5,616 bases of DNA, taken from Acidobacteriota bacterium. Its GTDB lineage: Bacteria; Acidobacteriota; Blastocatellia; Pyrinomonadales; Pyrinomonadaceae. The notes beneath the pieces are model-generated. The model was not told where the DNA came from and ran no database searches. It saw nothing but the letters and a program-made list of their open reading frames with translations. A program made the position numbers and the translations under genes. Each line of letters begins with the position of its first letter. Positions within the stretch are counted from its first letter, which is position 1. Location of the stretch: positions 1 through 5,616 of the forward strand of contig JACCVS010000597.1 of NCBI GenBank assembly GCA_013698055.1, written 5' to 3'. This document shows, piece after piece, positions 4,945 through 5,616 of the stretch.

Positions 4945-5616
4945 ATGCTTTGTGAAGATGCGGGGCAGGCAGTTAGCAACTCAATGGATGAGATGACGGA
5001 CAGTTCTGACCCCGCGCTTCAACAGCCGCAGACGGTTTCAACATTTGTCGAGCCAATTGCTGAAGCGCCTGATGAATTGTCTGACCTTACCCTTGTGAAC
5101 GACGCCCGCGCGGGTGACGAGGAGGCGTTCGAGGAACTCTTCAACCGTCACCGCCGCCGGGTCTCGCTCATTGCCAGCCGTTTTTTTCGCCAGCGCGAGC
5201 AGATCGAAGAAGTCGTGCAGGAGAGCTTCACGAAAGCCTATTTCGCCCTCTCTGATTTTTCCAACACACAGGAGAACTCATTCGCCGCGTGGCTGGCACG
5301 TATCGCTTTCAACACGTGCTACGACGAGCTGCGTCGTCTGAAGCGACGACCCGAAAGCGCGTTGAGCGATGTCTCGGAAGATGAGTCCGCCTGGCTCAAT
5401 AAAAATCTATTTGCCGACAAAGCAGGGGGCGACATCGAGTCGGAGGCCGTCTCGCGTGATCTGGCGGAAAAACTGCTCGCGCGCCTCAGCCCTGAAGACC
5501 GACTGGTACTGGTCATGCTGGATGCCGAAGGGTTGTCGGTCGCCGAGATAGCGAAGCTGATGAAATGGTCAACTCCGAAGGTTAAAGTTCGAGCGCACCG
5601 GGCACGAGCGTCGCTC
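4945..5616 (+). CDS. RNA polymerase sigma factor, ECF (sigma-70 region 2 and 4) family, 3' truncated
   Basis: The frame is open from upstream to the right edge, giving 224 residues without a stop. After an acidic, low-complexity N-terminus (1-52), sigma region 2 spans about 53-137: DARAGDEEAFEELFNRHRRR, then IEEVVQESFTKAYFAL (core-binding) and SFAAWLARIAFNTCYDELRRLKRR (-10 recognition). An acidic linker precedes region 4 at about 179-224, with LSPEDRLVLVMLDAEGLSVAEIAKLM and the DNA-binding helix STPKVKVRAHRARASL. Only the last few residues should be missing. The start is uncertain: the ATG at 4945 has AGG 7 bases upstream but lies only 19 bases after the terminator; ATGs at 4984 and 4993 are alternatives that shorten only the unconserved N-terminus. 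ECF factors usually have an anti-sigma gene next, which would be just outside the window. Confidence 0.88.
   Translation, partial: MLCEDAGQAVSNSMDEMTDSSDPALQQPQTVSTFVEPIAEAPDELSDLTLVNDARAGDEEAFEELFNRHRRRVSLIASRFFRQREQIEEVVQESFTKAYFALSDFSNTQENSFAAWLARIAFNTCYDELRRLKRRPESALSDVSEDESAWLNKNLFADKAGGDIESEAVSRDLAEKLLARLSPEDRLVLVMLDAEGLSVAEIAKLMKWSTPKVKVRAHRARASL

Overview
The window reads as a stretch of chromosome from an environmental Gram-negative bacterium, moderately GC-rich by eye. A lipobox cytochrome, a periplasmic Spy/CpxP-type protein and an ECF sigma factor imply an outer membrane or at least a periplasm. The style of the ECF region 4 (KVKVRAHRARASL) and of the cytochrome-linked hypothetical protein reminds me of Acidobacteriota (Blastocatellia-like), but that placement is an impression from memory, not a computed result.

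Layout: (1) 3-215, the last 70 codons of a plus-strand gene of unknown function. (2) 216-387, a convergent spacer with nested inverted repeats. (3) 388-1098, a minus-strand CRP/FNR-family regulator. (4) 1099-1375, a divergent control region with a perfect 14-bp palindrome, a TATAAT box and a leader hairpin. (5) 1376-3136, a 586-residue diheme c-type cytochrome with a lipoprotein signal and a C-terminal membrane helix, followed after 37 bp by (6) 3174-3863, a conserved-looking uncharacterised 229-residue protein. (7) 3864-4277, a 414-bp stretch without a convincing gene but with a strong hairpin. (8) 4278-4844, a small basic exported Spy/CpxP-like protein, closed by a clear intrinsic terminator. 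(9) 4945 to the window edge, an ECF sigma factor truncated at the 3' end.

How the parts may fit together: the regulator is transcribed away from the cytochrome gene, and the palindrome between them lies about 41.5 bp upstream of the expected start sites of both candidate promoters. That is the class II activator position for CRP-type proteins. The simplest model is a CRP-like protein that controls itself and a two-gene diheme cytochrome operon. The Spy-like and sigma genes look like a separate envelope-stress neighbourhood. No CRISPR array, tRNA, rRNA, transposase or phage gene was seen. I do not see a clearly new multi-gene system; the best candidate is the regulator, cytochrome and uncharacterised-protein unit.
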